A DNA stretch of 64,000 bases, taken from positions 80,372 to 144,371 of the forward strand of contig CAXBOS010000010.1 in assembly GCA_963977415.1 (NCBI GenBank). The letters are read 5' to 3'. Origin of the DNA: Croceimicrobium sp963977415. Lineage in GTDB: Bacteria > Bacteroidota > Bacteroidia > Flavobacteriales > Schleiferiaceae. A program made the translations under genes and the position numbers. This document shows, piece after piece, positions 9,325-18,426 of this stretch. Each line of letters opens with the position of its first letter. The first letter of the stretch is position 1. Below the pieces are notes generated by a model. The model made no database searches. It had not been told where the DNA came from and saw nothing but the letters and a program-made list of their open reading frames with translations.

Positions 9325-9376
9325 ATTTAGCTTATACCAGCGGCAGGAAGCAAAAACAGGAGAAGTAATCTATAAT

Positions 9377-9931
9377 ATGCGGGATATTAATTTCGAAGAC
9401 GACCAGATAATTTGGAAAATCTTAAAAGAGCATACAGAGGAATCTAAGGAACTGCAAAGAATGGTAGTTTCGAGCGTGGATGAAAATTTACGACCACAAG
9501 TGCGCACGATGATTTTACGAGCGGTAGAGCATAAAACTAAAAGCCTTTATTTTTATACTGACGCTCGCAGTCCCAAAATAAAGCAGTGGCAGAAAAATCA
9601 GTTTTGTCAAGTACTAGCTTATAGTCCTAGAGAATTGCTACAATTACGCTTTACTGCAAAAGCAGAAGTATGGCAAAGTGGAGAATTATATCAGTCTGCC
9701 AAAAGCGGGTTAAAAGAACATCAATGGCGCGATTACTCTAGCCTTTTAGCTCCGGGTAGTGACTATGACGCAGCATTAAAGTCTAGCAGTGACAAGCTAA
9801 ATTTTGCCCTGGTACAGATAAAAGTAGAGCAAATGGAAATATTGAAACTGTTACCCAAGGCCCAAGAGCACCTGCGTTACAGTTTCAATTATGAGAAGAA
9901 GAATGAATTCCCTAAGCGCTTAGTGCCTTAA
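9377..9931 (+). CDS. Pyridoxamine 5'-phosphate oxidase-family flavoprotein
   Basis: I place the start at the ATG at 9377 (MRDINFEDDQ), which follows a purine-rich AGGAGAAG; a longer frame reaches back to 9296 but would overlap the preceding gene. The 184-residue protein has the split-barrel FMN-binding signature (RPQVRTMILRAVEHKTKSLY, FYTDARSPKIKQW, QLRFTAKAEVWQ). It lacks the C-terminal dimerisation/PLP segment of true PdxH, so it is a family member rather than a certain PNP oxidase. Its last 20 bases overlap the convergent unknown gene. Confidence 0.85.
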   Translation: MRDINFEDDQIIWKILKEHTEESKELQRMVVSSVDENLRPQVRTMILRAVEHKTKSLYFYTDARSPKIKQWQKNQFCQVLAYSPRELLQLRFTAKAEVWQSGELYQSAKSGLKEHQWRDYSSLLAPGSDYDAALKSSSDKLNFALVQIKVEQMEILKLLPKAQEHLRYSFNYEKKNEFPKRLVP

Positions 9932-10232
9932 CTTGTCGTAGATAAGGGAGATGATTCTCTATATCCTTAATAAAACAATCGACATTATTTAAACAATGGC
10001 CTTCAACCGAAATTAGCTTAGTGCGCGACCGAGAAAGGCCTATCACAAGATTAGGGACTTCATCAAGAACAGCGAGACCTAATTCGCGTTTTTCGCTTGC
10101 TTTACTTAAAACTAAGTTCTTTTCTTTTAGGAGTTTCACTAATTGGGCGGCTTTAATTTCGTATTGAAGATTGTTGCCGCAAAACTCAATGAAAGAGTTT
10201 AAAACACGTGATTTTAATAATTCGAGTTTCAT
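9912..10232 (-). CDS. Conserved hypothetical protein, 106 aa
   Basis: I do not recognise this family. It is soluble, with no signal peptide or membrane helix, and mainly helical at the N-terminus (SRVLNSFIEFCGNNLQYEIKAAQLVKLLKEKN). Two Cys occur (FCGNN, HCLNNVDCF). It faces the PNPOx-like gene tail to tail with a 20-bp overlap. The reading frame has ordinary codon usage and a clean start, so I believe it is real. Confidence 0.6.
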   Translation of the reverse strand: MKLELLKSRVLNSFIEFCGNNLQYEIKAAQLVKLLKEKNLVLSKASEKRELGLAVLDEVPNLVIGLSRSRTKLISVEGHCLNNVDCFIKDIENHLPYLRQVKALSA

Positions 10233-10290
10233 GGGTAAGAGATTTGGTGGTATAACTAAATTACTAAAAATTCAGCTATCTCTAACCTAA

Positions 10291-11103
10291 TCAGTCGAAT
10301 TGATCTAAAAAATCGTCCAATTCTCGCTCCTTAACATACTGGCGATAGCATGCTTGCACGGATAAAAGGAACTCATAGTCATTGAGGATGTTCATGTTTA
10401 CCAAGGCAAATTTGCAATAAAACATAAAGGCTTCAAGTTCCTTTTGCGAAAGCCCAGTAAGACGTACCACTGCGGTTCTGTTATTGGATTCTTCTAGCTT
10501 GTCGCGATAAGCGTCCTCGGCTTTTAATTCGGCCAACTTTCTTAATTGCTTCGGCTTTGAACCAAACAAATTATAGAGGAATTCGGCGGGATTGTTAATG
10601 CCAGCGGCAATTAATTCGGGATCTCGAATTTGATCATTGCTGGGGATGGAAGGTTTGCGCAGCGGCATTTCCTTTGGTTTATTGGTAGTTAAAGTGTAGC
10701 TAAAAACGCTCACTTCGTCTAATAAGTAGTTTTGTTCTTCCATCTTAATAACCACCTCATTCAGTACCACCGTGCTATCGGAGTAGATAAAGTAGAAGTA
10801 CTTGTACGCAATGTTGGAGAAGATTATTGTATCGCCCCGTTCTAGCTTAAGCGAAAAATAACCATCACCATCGGTGGTAGTTCCTTTTAAGGTGCTCTTA
10901 TTAATAACATGCACGCCAGGTACGGTTTCTTTGGTCTTGCCGTCTAGGACCCAGCCGTCGATATATTGCTGTGCACTGAGGGGAGAAAGCATACTAAAGA
11001 ATGCTACCAAAAGATAGTAGTGAAAACACTTACTCTGCTTATCTTTGAAGCCCAATAGCGCCAATCGGCAAGGGTTCAGTTTAATTGATTTAATATTTTT
11101 CAA
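10291..11103 (-). CDS. Carboxypeptidase-regulatory-like (CarbopepD_reg_2) envelope protein
   Basis: The 270-residue protein has a probable signal peptide (hydrophobic CFHYYLLVAFFSMLSPLSAQ, about residues 26-45) and then the TonB-receptor-type N-terminal domain: YIDGWVLDGKTKETVPGVHV, STLKGTTTDGDGYFSLKL, GDTIIFSNIAYK. The remainder is charged and contains RLTGLSQKELEAFMFYC. This is the plug-preceding fold without a receptor barrel, found in many small Bacteroidota envelope proteins of unknown role. The n-region before the hydrophobic core is unusually long, so the true start may lie downstream of 11103. The present start is only 6 bases from the divergent ettA start. Confidence 0.82.
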   Translation of the reverse strand: MKNIKSIKLNPCRLALLGFKDKQSKCFHYYLLVAFFSMLSPLSAQQYIDGWVLDGKTKETVPGVHVINKSTLKGTTTDGDGYFSLKLERGDTIIFSNIAYKYFYFIYSDSTVVLNEVVIKMEEQNYLLDEVSVFSYTLTTNKPKEMPLRKPSIPSNDQIRDPELIAAGINNPAEFLYNLFGSKPKQLRKLAELKAEDAYRDKLEESNNRTAVVRLTGLSQKELEAFMFYCKFALVNMNILNDYEFLLSVQACYRQYVKERELDDFLDQFD

Positions 11104-11109
11104 AGAGGT

Positions 11110-12804
11110 ATGTCTGAAGATAATAAGGTAATTTTTTCAATGAGTGGGCTCACCAAAACCTACTCGCAAAATAACAAAACGGTACTTAAAAATATTTATT
11201 TGAGCTTCTTTTATGGAGCGAAGATCGGTATTCTTGGTTTGAACGGAAGTGGTAAGTCTACCCTTCTTAAAATTATTGCTGGCATTGAGAAAAACTACCA
11301 AGGGGATGTAGTATTCTCTCCTGGATACAAAGTAGGTTACCTAGAGCAAGAGCCGCAGTTGGATGAAACAAAAACAGTAATTGATATCGTAAAAGAAGGC
11401 GCCGCGGAAACGGTTGCTATTTTAGAAGAGTACAATAAAATTAACGACGACTTCGGTTTGCCGGAGGTTTACGAAAACCCCGACAAAATGGAAAAGTTAA
11501 TGGCCCGTCAGGCTGATTTACAGGATAAGATCGATGCCACAAATGCTTGGGAATTGGATACAGTTCTCAATCGCGCTATGGACGCTCTGCGCTGCCCTGA
11601 GCCCGATACTCCGATTTCTGTCCTTTCAGGAGGAGAACGTCGTCGTGTGGCGCTTTGCCGTTTGTTAATTCAACAACCGGAAATCTTATTACTCGATGAG
11701 CCTACCAACCACTTAGATGCCGAATCGGTCCTTTGGTTAGAGCAGCATCTGCAGCAGTATAAAGGAACGGTAATCGCCGTAACGCACGACCGTTATTTCT
11801 TAGATAATGTAGCTGGGTGGATTTTAGAACTAGACCGTGGGGAAGGAATTCCGTGGAAAGGGAATTACAGCTCTTGGCTCGACCAAAAATCGAAGCGCTT
11901 GAAGCAAGAAGAAAAGCAAGAAAGCAAGCGTCGTAAAACTTTAGAACGAGAGTTAGATTGGGTACGCATGAGCCCGAAAGGCCGTCAAGCCAAAGGAAAA
12001 GCGCGTTTGAATAACTACAACCAATTACTAAGCGAAGAGCAAAAAAGTAGAGAGGATAAATTGGAGATTTTTATTCCCAATGGTCCGCGTTTAGGCACCA
12101 ATGTTATTGAAGCCAAAGGCGTTAAAAAAGGTTTTGGCGATAAGCTTCTTTACGATAACCTCGAGTTTGATTTACCACCTGCCGGAATTGTGGGAATTAT
12201 TGGACCAAACGGTGCCGGTAAAACGACCATCTTCCGCATGATCATGGATCAGCAACAGCCCGATGCCGGTGAGTTTAAAGTGGGAGAAACTGTGAAGATT
12301 TCCTATGTCGATCAAAGTCATGAGGCTTTATTGCCCGAAAAAACGATTTACGAGGTAATCTCCCAAGGCGACGAAGAAATTATGGTGGGCGATAGAAAAA
12401 TTAATGCGCGTGCTTATTTGAGTCGTTTCAATTTTGCTGGTTCTGAGCAAAGTAAAAAAGTTGGCAGTCTTTCGGGGGGTGAGCGTAACCGCTTGCATTT
12501 ATCGATGGCGCTAAAAGAAGGTGGAAACGTTCTATTACTAGATGAGCCCACCAACGATTTAGATGTGAATACTTTAAGGGCTTTGGAAGAAGCCTTGGAT
12601 AACTTCGCTGGCTGTGCCGTAATTATTAGTCACGACCGTTGGTTCTTAGACCGCGTTTGTACGCATATTTTAGCCTTTGAAGGCGATTCGAATGTGTACT
12701 ATTTTGAAGGTGGTTTTAGCGATTACGAAGAGAATAAGAAAAAACGCTTGGGCGATCATCAGCCCACTCGCATCAAGTATCGCAGACTTTTAAAAGACCA
12801 ATAG
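11110..12804 (+). CDS. ettA: Energy-dependent translational throttle protein EttA (ABC-F)
   Basis: The 564-residue ABC-F ATPase has two nucleotide-binding domains. Walker A motifs are GLNGSGKST and GPNGAGKTT, signatures are VLSGGERRRVALCR and SLSGGERNRLHLSM, and Walker B motifs end in LLLDEPTNHLD and LLLDEPTNDLD. Between them lies the linker that contacts ribosome and E-site tRNA (KSKRLKQEEKQESKRRKTLE). Length and the arm insertion fit EttA. It gates the first elongation steps according to the ATP/ADP ratio. It is followed after two bases by a glycosyltransferase gene. Confidence 0.95.
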   Translation: MSEDNKVIFSMSGLTKTYSQNNKTVLKNIYLSFFYGAKIGILGLNGSGKSTLLKIIAGIEKNYQGDVVFSPGYKVGYLEQEPQLDETKTVIDIVKEGAAETVAILEEYNKINDDFGLPEVYENPDKMEKLMARQADLQDKIDATNAWELDTVLNRAMDALRCPEPDTPISVLSGGERRRVALCRLLIQQPEILLLDEPTNHLDAESVLWLEQHLQQYKGTVIAVTHDRYFLDNVAGWILELDRGEGIPWKGNYSSWLDQKSKRLKQEEKQESKRRKTLERELDWVRMSPKGRQAKGKARLNNYNQLLSEEQKSREDKLEIFIPNGPRLGTNVIEAKGVKKGFGDKLLYDNLEFDLPPAGIVGIIGPNGAGKTTIFRMIMDQQQPDAGEFKVGETVKISYVDQSHEALLPEKTIYEVISQGDEEIMVGDRKINARAYLSRFNFAGSEQSKKVGSLSGGERNRLHLSMALKEGGNVLLLDEPTNDLDVNTLRALEEALDNFAGCAVIISHDRWFLDRVCTHILAFEGDSNVYYFEGGFSDYEENKKKRLGDHQPTRIKYRRLLKDQ

Positions 12805-12806
12805 AT

Positions 12807-13670
12807 TTGTGGCTTAAGCTGCTCTATAAGTTAAAAGAAATATGGGCCTCACTCTTTTCCTTCCTGGAAGTAGAGGAGGCGCCTCTTTTTGTTGCGGCCG
12901 TCTTTAAAAATGAAGCTCCTTATTTAAAAGAGTGGCTCGACTTCCATCTGGCCCAAGGCGTACAACGGTTTTATTTGGCCGATAATTTTAGCGATGACCA
13001 TTATGCTGAGGTTTTGGCGCCTTACCTTAAGTCAGGACAAGTGTATTTGCATAAAACTCGCAGTGGAGGGATGAACACGCGCTTGCAAGCCCAAGAGCTC
13101 AACCGCCTTTTAAAGGTGATTGCTTTAGCCGAAGGCAAGCATGCTTGGGTTGCTATTATTGATATAGATGAGTTTTTATTCAATCCTGCAGGGAAAAAGG
13201 TTCGAGCACTTTTATCTCAATTTAAAGGACAAAATATCGCTGCCATTTTTGTCAACTGGTTAATGTTTGGCACCAGTAATTTAGCCCAGCTGAATGCAGA
13301 GAAACCCATGTTAAATCAGCTGACCTGGCGCGCTCACGCTAGCTTAGGCGAGCATAAAATGGGCAAACCGATTCTTTATCTAGCCAATAGTTTTGGCTTT
13401 TTAGAAGGACCCCATTTACCCTTTCGCAGAGGCGCAAGTAAAGTGGTTTATGCCAATGGAAAGGAATATTCGCCTAAAGATCCGCAAATCCAACATGAAG
13501 TTTTACGCCTCAACCATTATTGGTACCGCAGCGAAGAATACTACAATAGTGAAAAACGTAAAAAGCGCTGGGCCTTTGGCGACAGCCGCAGTGGTAAACG
13601 CGAGCAAGATCATATAAAAGCCTGTAATTACGAGCAAGATTTCAGCATTCAACAATTGTTAAAAAGCTAA
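12807..13670 (+). CDS. Glycosyltransferase family 2/92-like protein
   Basis: The 287-residue soluble protein resembles GT92/GT2_4 proteins: VAAVFKNEAPYLKEWLDFHL at the donor-binding start, RFYLADNFSDDHY, and IIDIDEFLFNP, a DxD-type metal site. The C-terminal part has LPFRRGASKVVYANGKEY and HYWYRSEEYY. The only start available at this position is TTG, two bases after the ettA stop, so translation is probably coupled. The acceptor is unknown; cell-surface glycan modification is the usual setting of the family. Confidence 0.82.
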   Translation: MWLKLLYKLKEIWASLFSFLEVEEAPLFVAAVFKNEAPYLKEWLDFHLAQGVQRFYLADNFSDDHYAEVLAPYLKSGQVYLHKTRSGGMNTRLQAQELNRLLKVIALAEGKHAWVAIIDIDEFLFNPAGKKVRALLSQFKGQNIAAIFVNWLMFGTSNLAQLNAEKPMLNQLTWRAHASLGEHKMGKPILYLANSFGFLEGPHLPFRRGASKVVYANGKEYSPKDPQIQHEVLRLNHYWYRSEEYYNSEKRKKRWAFGDSRSGKREQDHIKACNYEQDFSIQQLLKS

Positions 13671-14227
13671 GAATAATTGATTTTTTAATGGTTAAAGTCG
13701 TTTTTGTTTTCAATTGCAATTCGGTGAGAAAGGAAGTGGATGACGCTGAGAGAAATTAGAAGGAATTCAAAGGTAGCTGCATGCAATAAAGGAGCTACGG
13801 CAGCTGCGGATTCTCGGTAGTATCCATCGAAAAGCAAACGGCGCTTGTCTTTTTGTTGATTTCGGTTTTCTACCTAGATGTCGTCCCGCTGGGACTTTTG
13901 TAACAGAGCTAAACAAATTCCGATAAGGTTTTACATTATAATTCAAAATCAATCCCGTAGGGATGACATGATTATAGAAAAGGTATAAAAAGGACATACA
14001 ACCCCCTTAGGGGTGACATGATTTTTTGGGTCCGCTGTTTTAAAACTTTCTAGAGAACGTACATTAATAATGCGCATGGATCGGTGCACATCCTTATTCC
14101 CATCCTTTTTCCAAAATAATGGCGGCTCTCATCTAAACCTTGAACCATAAAAATAGGCGCTTAGCGCTGTTAACAAAATCTGCATTTTTAGCAATTTAAT
14201 CTGCGCGAAGCCTTTAAATTTGAAGCT
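13671..14227. repeat. Intergenic region with CCCGTAGGG-type hairpin repeats
   Basis: No gene is convincing in this 557-bp gap. It holds three short hairpins: GTCCCGCTGGGAC (13883-13895), ATCCCGTAGGGAT (13952-13964) and ACCCCCTTAGGGGT (14001-14014). The second and third are each followed by GACATGATT. The same ATCCCGTAGGGATGA motif recurs in the array at 62.6-63.6 kb. A CTACGGCAGCTGCGGATTC motif near 13795 also recurs near 62445 and 62495. These are dispersed REP-like sequences. A weak reading frame over them on the minus strand is not a gene. Confidence 0.75.
14215..14222 (+). promoter_or_regulatory. Probable ligA -7 element TAAATTTG
   Basis: TAAATTTG matches TAnnTTTG exactly and ends five bases before the ligA ATG, implying a leaderless or nearly leaderless message. 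No good TTG is present at the expected -33 spacing, so support is moderate. Confidence 0.4.
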
Positions 14228-16249
14228 ATGAATACGGAAAGCGCACAGGCCCAAATTTTAGCCCTTCGTAAGGAGCTAGAACACCATAATCATCAGTACT
14301 ATATACTCGATGCGCCCGAAATATCGGATTACGATTTTGATCAGAAACTGGAGGAATTACAAAAACTCGAAAAGGAGTATCCGCAATTCAATGATCCCAA
14401 TTCACCCACCAAAAGAGTAGGAGGCGATATTACTAAGGACTTTCCCACCAAGCAGCATAAATACCCCATGCTCTCGCTTAGCAATACCTACAGCCGCGAA
14501 GAGCTAGAGGAATACATTCAACGCATTCAGAAATTGATTCCCGAAGAGGAAATTGATTTTGTCTGTGAGCTAAAATACGACGGTGCCGCGATTAGTATTC
14601 GCTACGAAAATGGCGAGCTGGTGCAAGCTTTAACCCGCGGCGATGGTAGTAAAGGCGATGAAATCACCAACAATATTAAAACCATTGCCACCATTCCCTT
14701 GCGTTTGCGCGGCAATGACTTCCCAGAGGAATTTGAAATTAGAGGCGAGGTTTTTATGCCCCTAGCGGGCTTTGCTGCTTTAAATCAAAGCCGCATTGAA
14801 GAAGGCCTCGAAGCTTTCGCCAATCCACGAAACTCCGCCTCGGGTTCGCTTAAAATGCAAGACTCAAAACTGGTGGCCGAGCGTCCCCTCGACTGTTTCT
14901 TGTATTATGTGATGCTTGAACAACGCCTCTTTACCAATCATTACGACGCGGTGCTTGCCACGGCCGATTGGGGATTTAAAATTCCTTCACCCGCTAAGCG
15001 TTACATCGAAAAAGCAAAAGATGCGGAAGGCATTTTTAATTTCATTAATTATTGGGACAAAGAGCGCCATAATTTACCCTTTGAAATTGACGGTATTGTA
15101 ATAAAGGTAAATGATTACCGCCTGCAAGATCGTTTGGGTTTCACCGCCAAAAGTCCGCGTTGGGCCATAGCCTATAAGTTTAAAGCCGAACAACAAGAAA
15201 CCATTTTAGAAAGTATCACTTACCAGGTAGGTCGCACCGGCGCTATTACTCCCGTAGCCAATTTACAAGCAGTTTCTTTGGCAGGAACCACGGTAAAACG
15301 CGCCAGCCTGCACAATGCCGACCAAATTGCTAAGCTCGACTTGCGCATTGGTGATAGCGTATATGTGGAGAAAGGCGGCGAAATTATTCCCAAAGTAGTG
15401 GGCGTTAATTTTGAGAAACGTTCGCCCGAAGTACCAGCATTCCATTATACCGAAACCTGTCCCGAATGCGATACACCTTTACGTCGCGAAGAAGGGGAAG
15501 CCCTGCATTATTGCCCCAATGAACTTGGCTGTCCCCCGCAAATTAGCGGTCGCATTCAGCATTTCATCAGCCGCAAGGCTATGGATATAGAAGGCATGGG
15601 CGGCGAAACAGTAGAGCAATTTGTGCAAGCGGCCTTAATTAAAGATGCGGCCGATTTATACCAACTTAAAAAGGAAGACCTATTGCCTCTCGACCGCATG
15701 GCGGAAAAGTCGGCCCAAAATATAATTGATGGCATTGCAGCCAGTACCGCCATTCCTTTCGAGCGTGTGCTCTTTAGTTTGGGTATTCGCTACGTAGGGG
15801 AAACCGTCGCTAAGAAACTGGCCCGTCATTTCGAGACGCTCGAAAAATTACAGGCAGCCAGCTTCGAGGAATTATTAAACGTAAATGAAATCGGCGAGCG
15901 CATCGCGCAAAGCATATTAAGCTACTTTAAAGACGAAAGGCATCTCCATATTTTACAACGTTTACAAGCGGTGCCTTTGCAATTCGCCATTGAAAAGCAG
16001 GAAGGAGCTAGTGCTAAATTAGAAGGCAAAACCATCGTCATTTCTGGTACTTTCGAACGCTATTCCCGCAACGAAATTAAGGCCCTTATCGAACTACACG
16101 GTGGTAAAAACACTGGCTCAGTATCCGCCAAAACCAGCCTCATTATCGCCGGTGAAGGCATGGGGCCAAGCAAGCGCAAAAAGGCAGAAGACTTGGGAAT
16201 TACCATTATCGATGAAAATGAATTTCACGATTTAATCAGCGCCGAATGA
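14228..16249 (+). CDS. ligA: NAD-dependent DNA ligase LigA
   Basis: The 673-residue protein has every expected part of a bacterial NAD+ ligase. There is an N-terminal Ia domain (HHNHQYYILDAPEISDYDFD), the adenylation motif ELKYDGAA with the nucleophile Lys near 116, the OB fold, the four-cysteine zinc finger (CPECDTPL and YCPNELGCPPQ), helix-hairpin-helix repeats, and a C-terminal BRCT domain (LEGKTIVISGTFERYS). It seals nicks in replication and repair. Its stop overlaps the next start by 4 bp. Confidence 0.98.
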   Translation: MNTESAQAQILALRKELEHHNHQYYILDAPEISDYDFDQKLEELQKLEKEYPQFNDPNSPTKRVGGDITKDFPTKQHKYPMLSLSNTYSREELEEYIQRIQKLIPEEEIDFVCELKYDGAAISIRYENGELVQALTRGDGSKGDEITNNIKTIATIPLRLRGNDFPEEFEIRGEVFMPLAGFAALNQSRIEEGLEAFANPRNSASGSLKMQDSKLVAERPLDCFLYYVMLEQRLFTNHYDAVLATADWGFKIPSPAKRYIEKAKDAEGIFNFINYWDKERHNLPFEIDGIVIKVNDYRLQDRLGFTAKSPRWAIAYKFKAEQQETILESITYQVGRTGAITPVANLQAVSLAGTTVKRASLHNADQIAKLDLRIGDSVYVEKGGEIIPKVVGVNFEKRSPEVPAFHYTETCPECDTPLRREEGEALHYCPNELGCPPQISGRIQHFISRKAMDIEGMGGETVEQFVQAALIKDAADLYQLKKEDLLPLDRMAEKSAQNIIDGIAASTAIPFERVLFSLGIRYVGETVAKKLARHFETLEKLQAASFEELLNVNEIGERIAQSILSYFKDERHLHILQRLQAVPLQFAIEKQEGASAKLEGKTIVISGTFERYSRNEIKALIELHGGKNTGSVSAKTSLIIAGEGMGPSKRKKAEDLGITIIDENEFHDLISAE

Positions 16250-16761
16250 GACTATTAGAATGGTATCGTCAACGCGATTTAAATAAGATACAAGCCCAAA
16301 GTCAGACTTCGTATACGGGTTTTGAAAGCAGTAAGTCCTATTTGCTTTTTTACCAATACTCTCAATTATCGCAGGCTGAGGTTAGCGCTTGGGAGGCCCT
16401 TTTTAAAGGGGAAGGGAAGCTTGTAGATTGCATAGCGCTTTATACCTCTAAAGAAAAAGAGATGCCGCCGGATATTTATCCCCAGTATATAAAGGCCAAA
16501 GAATCTACCTGGTGGGGAAAGCCTAAAGGCGAGGTTTTCTTTAAAACACTCGAAAAAAAGTACGATGTATTTATCGACCTCAGTAGCGGCGATCACATCG
16601 CGGCAAAATACCTGCGCTATGGCAGTCATGCCGCTTTAAAAGTTAATTTTGGCCATCAGAAAAAGCCCTGGTCGGACTTGCAATTAGACTTTAAACTAAA
16701 AGAGCAAGGCCCCGCTGCCAGAGCAGCATTATTGAAATTACTAGCATTTATAAATAAGTAA
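16246..16761 (+). CDS. Bacteroidota conserved protein of unknown function (DUF6913-like)
   Basis: The 171-residue soluble protein starts within the ligA stop (ATGA) and ends one base before the dapA start, so it belongs to a ligA-X-dapA operon. Features are an N-terminal helix (MRLLEWYRQRDLNKIQAQ), then alternating strands (KSYLLFYQYS, KLVDCIALYT, KKYDVFIDLSSGDHIAAKYL). The layout resembles a small Rossmann-like fold, and I recall similar proteins beside dapA in Flavobacteriia. No catalytic motif is evident. The family name is from memory. Confidence 0.78.
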   Translation: MRLLEWYRQRDLNKIQAQSQTSYTGFESSKSYLLFYQYSQLSQAEVSAWEALFKGEGKLVDCIALYTSKEKEMPPDIYPQYIKAKESTWWGKPKGEVFFKTLEKKYDVFIDLSSGDHIAAKYLRYGSHAALKVNFGHQKKPWSDLQLDFKLKEQGPAARAALLKLLAFINK

Positions 16762-16762
16762 A

Positions 16763-17644
16763 ATGAAAACATTAAGAGGAACAGGAGTCGCCTTGGTCAC
16801 TCCTTTTACCAGCAGCTTTGCTATCGATTTTAATGCCTTAGAGCGCTTGGTGAGCCATTGTATAGAAGGTGGGGTAGAGTATTTAGTGGTAATGGGAACC
16901 ACTGGTGAAAATCCTGTTTTATCGGCCCAAGAAAAGCAAGACGTGCTTAAAGCAGTAGTGGAAGCTGCCGGTGGCAGAGTGCCCATTGTTTACGGTATTG
17001 GTGGTAATGATACTCATGCGGTGGTCGCCTCCCTTAAAAACGATGACCTTACGGGCGTAGATGCCATTTTATCGGTTTCACCTTATTACAACAAACCCAC
17101 CCAAGAAGGCATTTATCAGCACTTCAAAATGGTAAGCGAAAACAGTCCCTTACCCCTTATTTTATACAATGTGCCCGGTCGCACCGGTTCTAATGTAACC
17201 GCGGCCACCACCTTGCGCATTGCCCACGATTTCAAAAATATTGTGGCTGTAAAAGAAGCCAGTGGCGACCTAGAACAAGTTATGGCCATAATTAAAGATC
17301 GTCCCGAAGGCTTTTTAGTTTTAAGTGGCGATGACAATCTCAGCCTACCCATTATCGCGGCGGGTGGCGATGGCGTAATCAGCGTAAGCGGACAAGCCTT
17401 TCCTGCGGTTTTCACCGAAATGATTCGCCAGTCTTTAGCGGGTCAAATGGCCACAGCACGCAGTTTACACTACCGTTTATTTACCGTTACCCAATTACTT
17501 TTCGCCCAAGGAAACCCCGGTGGCGTAAAGGCTGCCCTCGACATTTTAGAAGTCATTCCTCCTTATATGCGTCAACCGCTTTGGCCCATCAGCAATGACC
17601 TACGCCAAGCGATCGAAGCGGAAATTGTAAAGCACGCCCTTTAA
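16763..17644 (+). CDS. dapA: 4-hydroxy-tetrahydrodipicolinate synthase
   Basis: The 293-residue TIM-barrel enzyme condenses pyruvate with aspartate semialdehyde, the first committed step of lysine and meso-diaminopimelate synthesis. Visible are VALVTPFTSSFAIDFNALERL, the substrate loop VVMGTTGENPVLS, the YNVPGRTGSNV segment with the relay Tyr, and the Schiff-base Lys in IVAVKEASGD. It is followed by a dispersed repeat and then a good rho-independent terminator at 17782-17816. Confidence 0.97.
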   Translation: MKTLRGTGVALVTPFTSSFAIDFNALERLVSHCIEGGVEYLVVMGTTGENPVLSAQEKQDVLKAVVEAAGGRVPIVYGIGGNDTHAVVASLKNDDLTGVDAILSVSPYYNKPTQEGIYQHFKMVSENSPLPLILYNVPGRTGSNVTAATTLRIAHDFKNIVAVKEASGDLEQVMAIIKDRPEGFLVLSGDDNLSLPIIAAGGDGVISVSGQAFPAVFTEMIRQSLAGQMATARSLHYRLFTVTQLLFAQGNPGGVKAALDILEVIPPYMRQPLWPISNDLRQAIEAEIVKHAL

Positions 17645-17648
17645 TTTT

Positions 17649-17745
17649 TTTGGGCGCTACCCTCCGCAAGCTGCGGGTCGGGCTTTCCCTTCCAAGTCCT
17701 CGGCCTAAGGGCCTGTGGGCTTTCCAGTACAATCCCTAGCGCGGG
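17649..17745. repeat. Dispersed GGGC...TCGGGCTTTCC...GCGGG repeat, copy 1 (divergent)
   Basis: This 97-bp intergenic sequence has the same order of blocks as copies at 40669-40758 and 52018-52107: GGGC, CTGCGGGTCGGGCTTTCC, CAAGTCCTCG, TGTGGGCTTTCC, CAATCCCTAGCGCGGG. It lies between dapA and its terminator. Such repeats are widespread in Bacteroidota intergenic regions and have no agreed function. Confidence 0.75.
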
Positions 17746-17781
17746 TTTTAGTTTAAAATTAGGCTAAACCGTTTTCAATTA

Positions 17782-17816
17782 GAGCGTCAGTTTAAAATAA
17801 CTGATGCTCTTTTTTT
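17782..17816 (+). terminator. Rho-independent terminator downstream of dapA
   Basis: An 11-bp stem (GAGCGTCAGTT / AACTGATGCTC, one G-T wobble) with a 6-base loop is followed by a run of seven T. A similar GAGCGTCA stem terminates the gene ending at 19176. Confidence 0.85.
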
Positions 17817-17937
17817 AAGGGCTAGCTTGTGAAATGGCGTTTATTTTTTTTTTGATTTAGGATAAAATTTTATTTTTAGCCAAAATGAAGCAGTAACTTC
17901 ATTCTTAAGGCTTTAAAATCGTTAAAGACACCAAAAC

Positions 17938-18210
17938 ATGGATAAAAAGACCCTTTCAGACTTGAGCGATCAAGAACTATTAATCGAAAAAAAGAAGCAT
18001 CATAAATCAAAGCTTTTCCATGCTGTATTAATTGGCTTTCTTGCGGGAATACTCATTTTTGGACTGGTTGCTTGGCTTTTATCGCCCGAGAAGAAATTGG
18101 GATTTTTCATTCCTATGCTAATTCCTATTATTTTCCTTTACAAATTGTTTAAAAACCCTAAAGGCAATAACGATTTGGAAGAGGTTTTAAAAGAGAGGAA
18201 TTTGGATTAG
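17938..18210 (+). CDS. Small two-helix membrane protein, 90 aa
   Basis: The protein begins with a charged stretch (MDKKTLSDLSDQELLIEKKK), then has two hydrophobic helices (LFHAVLIGFLAGILIFGLVAW and GFFIPMLIPIIFLYKLF), and ends in an acidic tail. Small proteins of this arrangement are frequent in Flavobacteriia, some labelled FUSC-like. Function is unknown. A monocistronic unit is likely. Confidence 0.72.
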   Translation: MDKKTLSDLSDQELLIEKKKHHKSKLFHAVLIGFLAGILIFGLVAWLLSPEKKLGFFIPMLIPIIFLYKLFKNPKGNNDLEEVLKERNLD

Positions 18211-18426
18211 GGAAAAATGTATTTTTTGCAGGAAGGAAAAGGGGGCCTTATTAGGAAGAGTAAAATCGGATAAAGGTTTGCTGCTCGAGGCAGGGTAAAA
18301 AGTGACAAGGCAAAGATCTAAAAAAGCCTAGCCGGCAAAGACATCCAAATTAGCTGATAAAGTTCCACCCCAAATTCCTAGGCAAAGGCATTTTAATCTA
18401 TATTTAGGCACAAATAATAAAACTAA

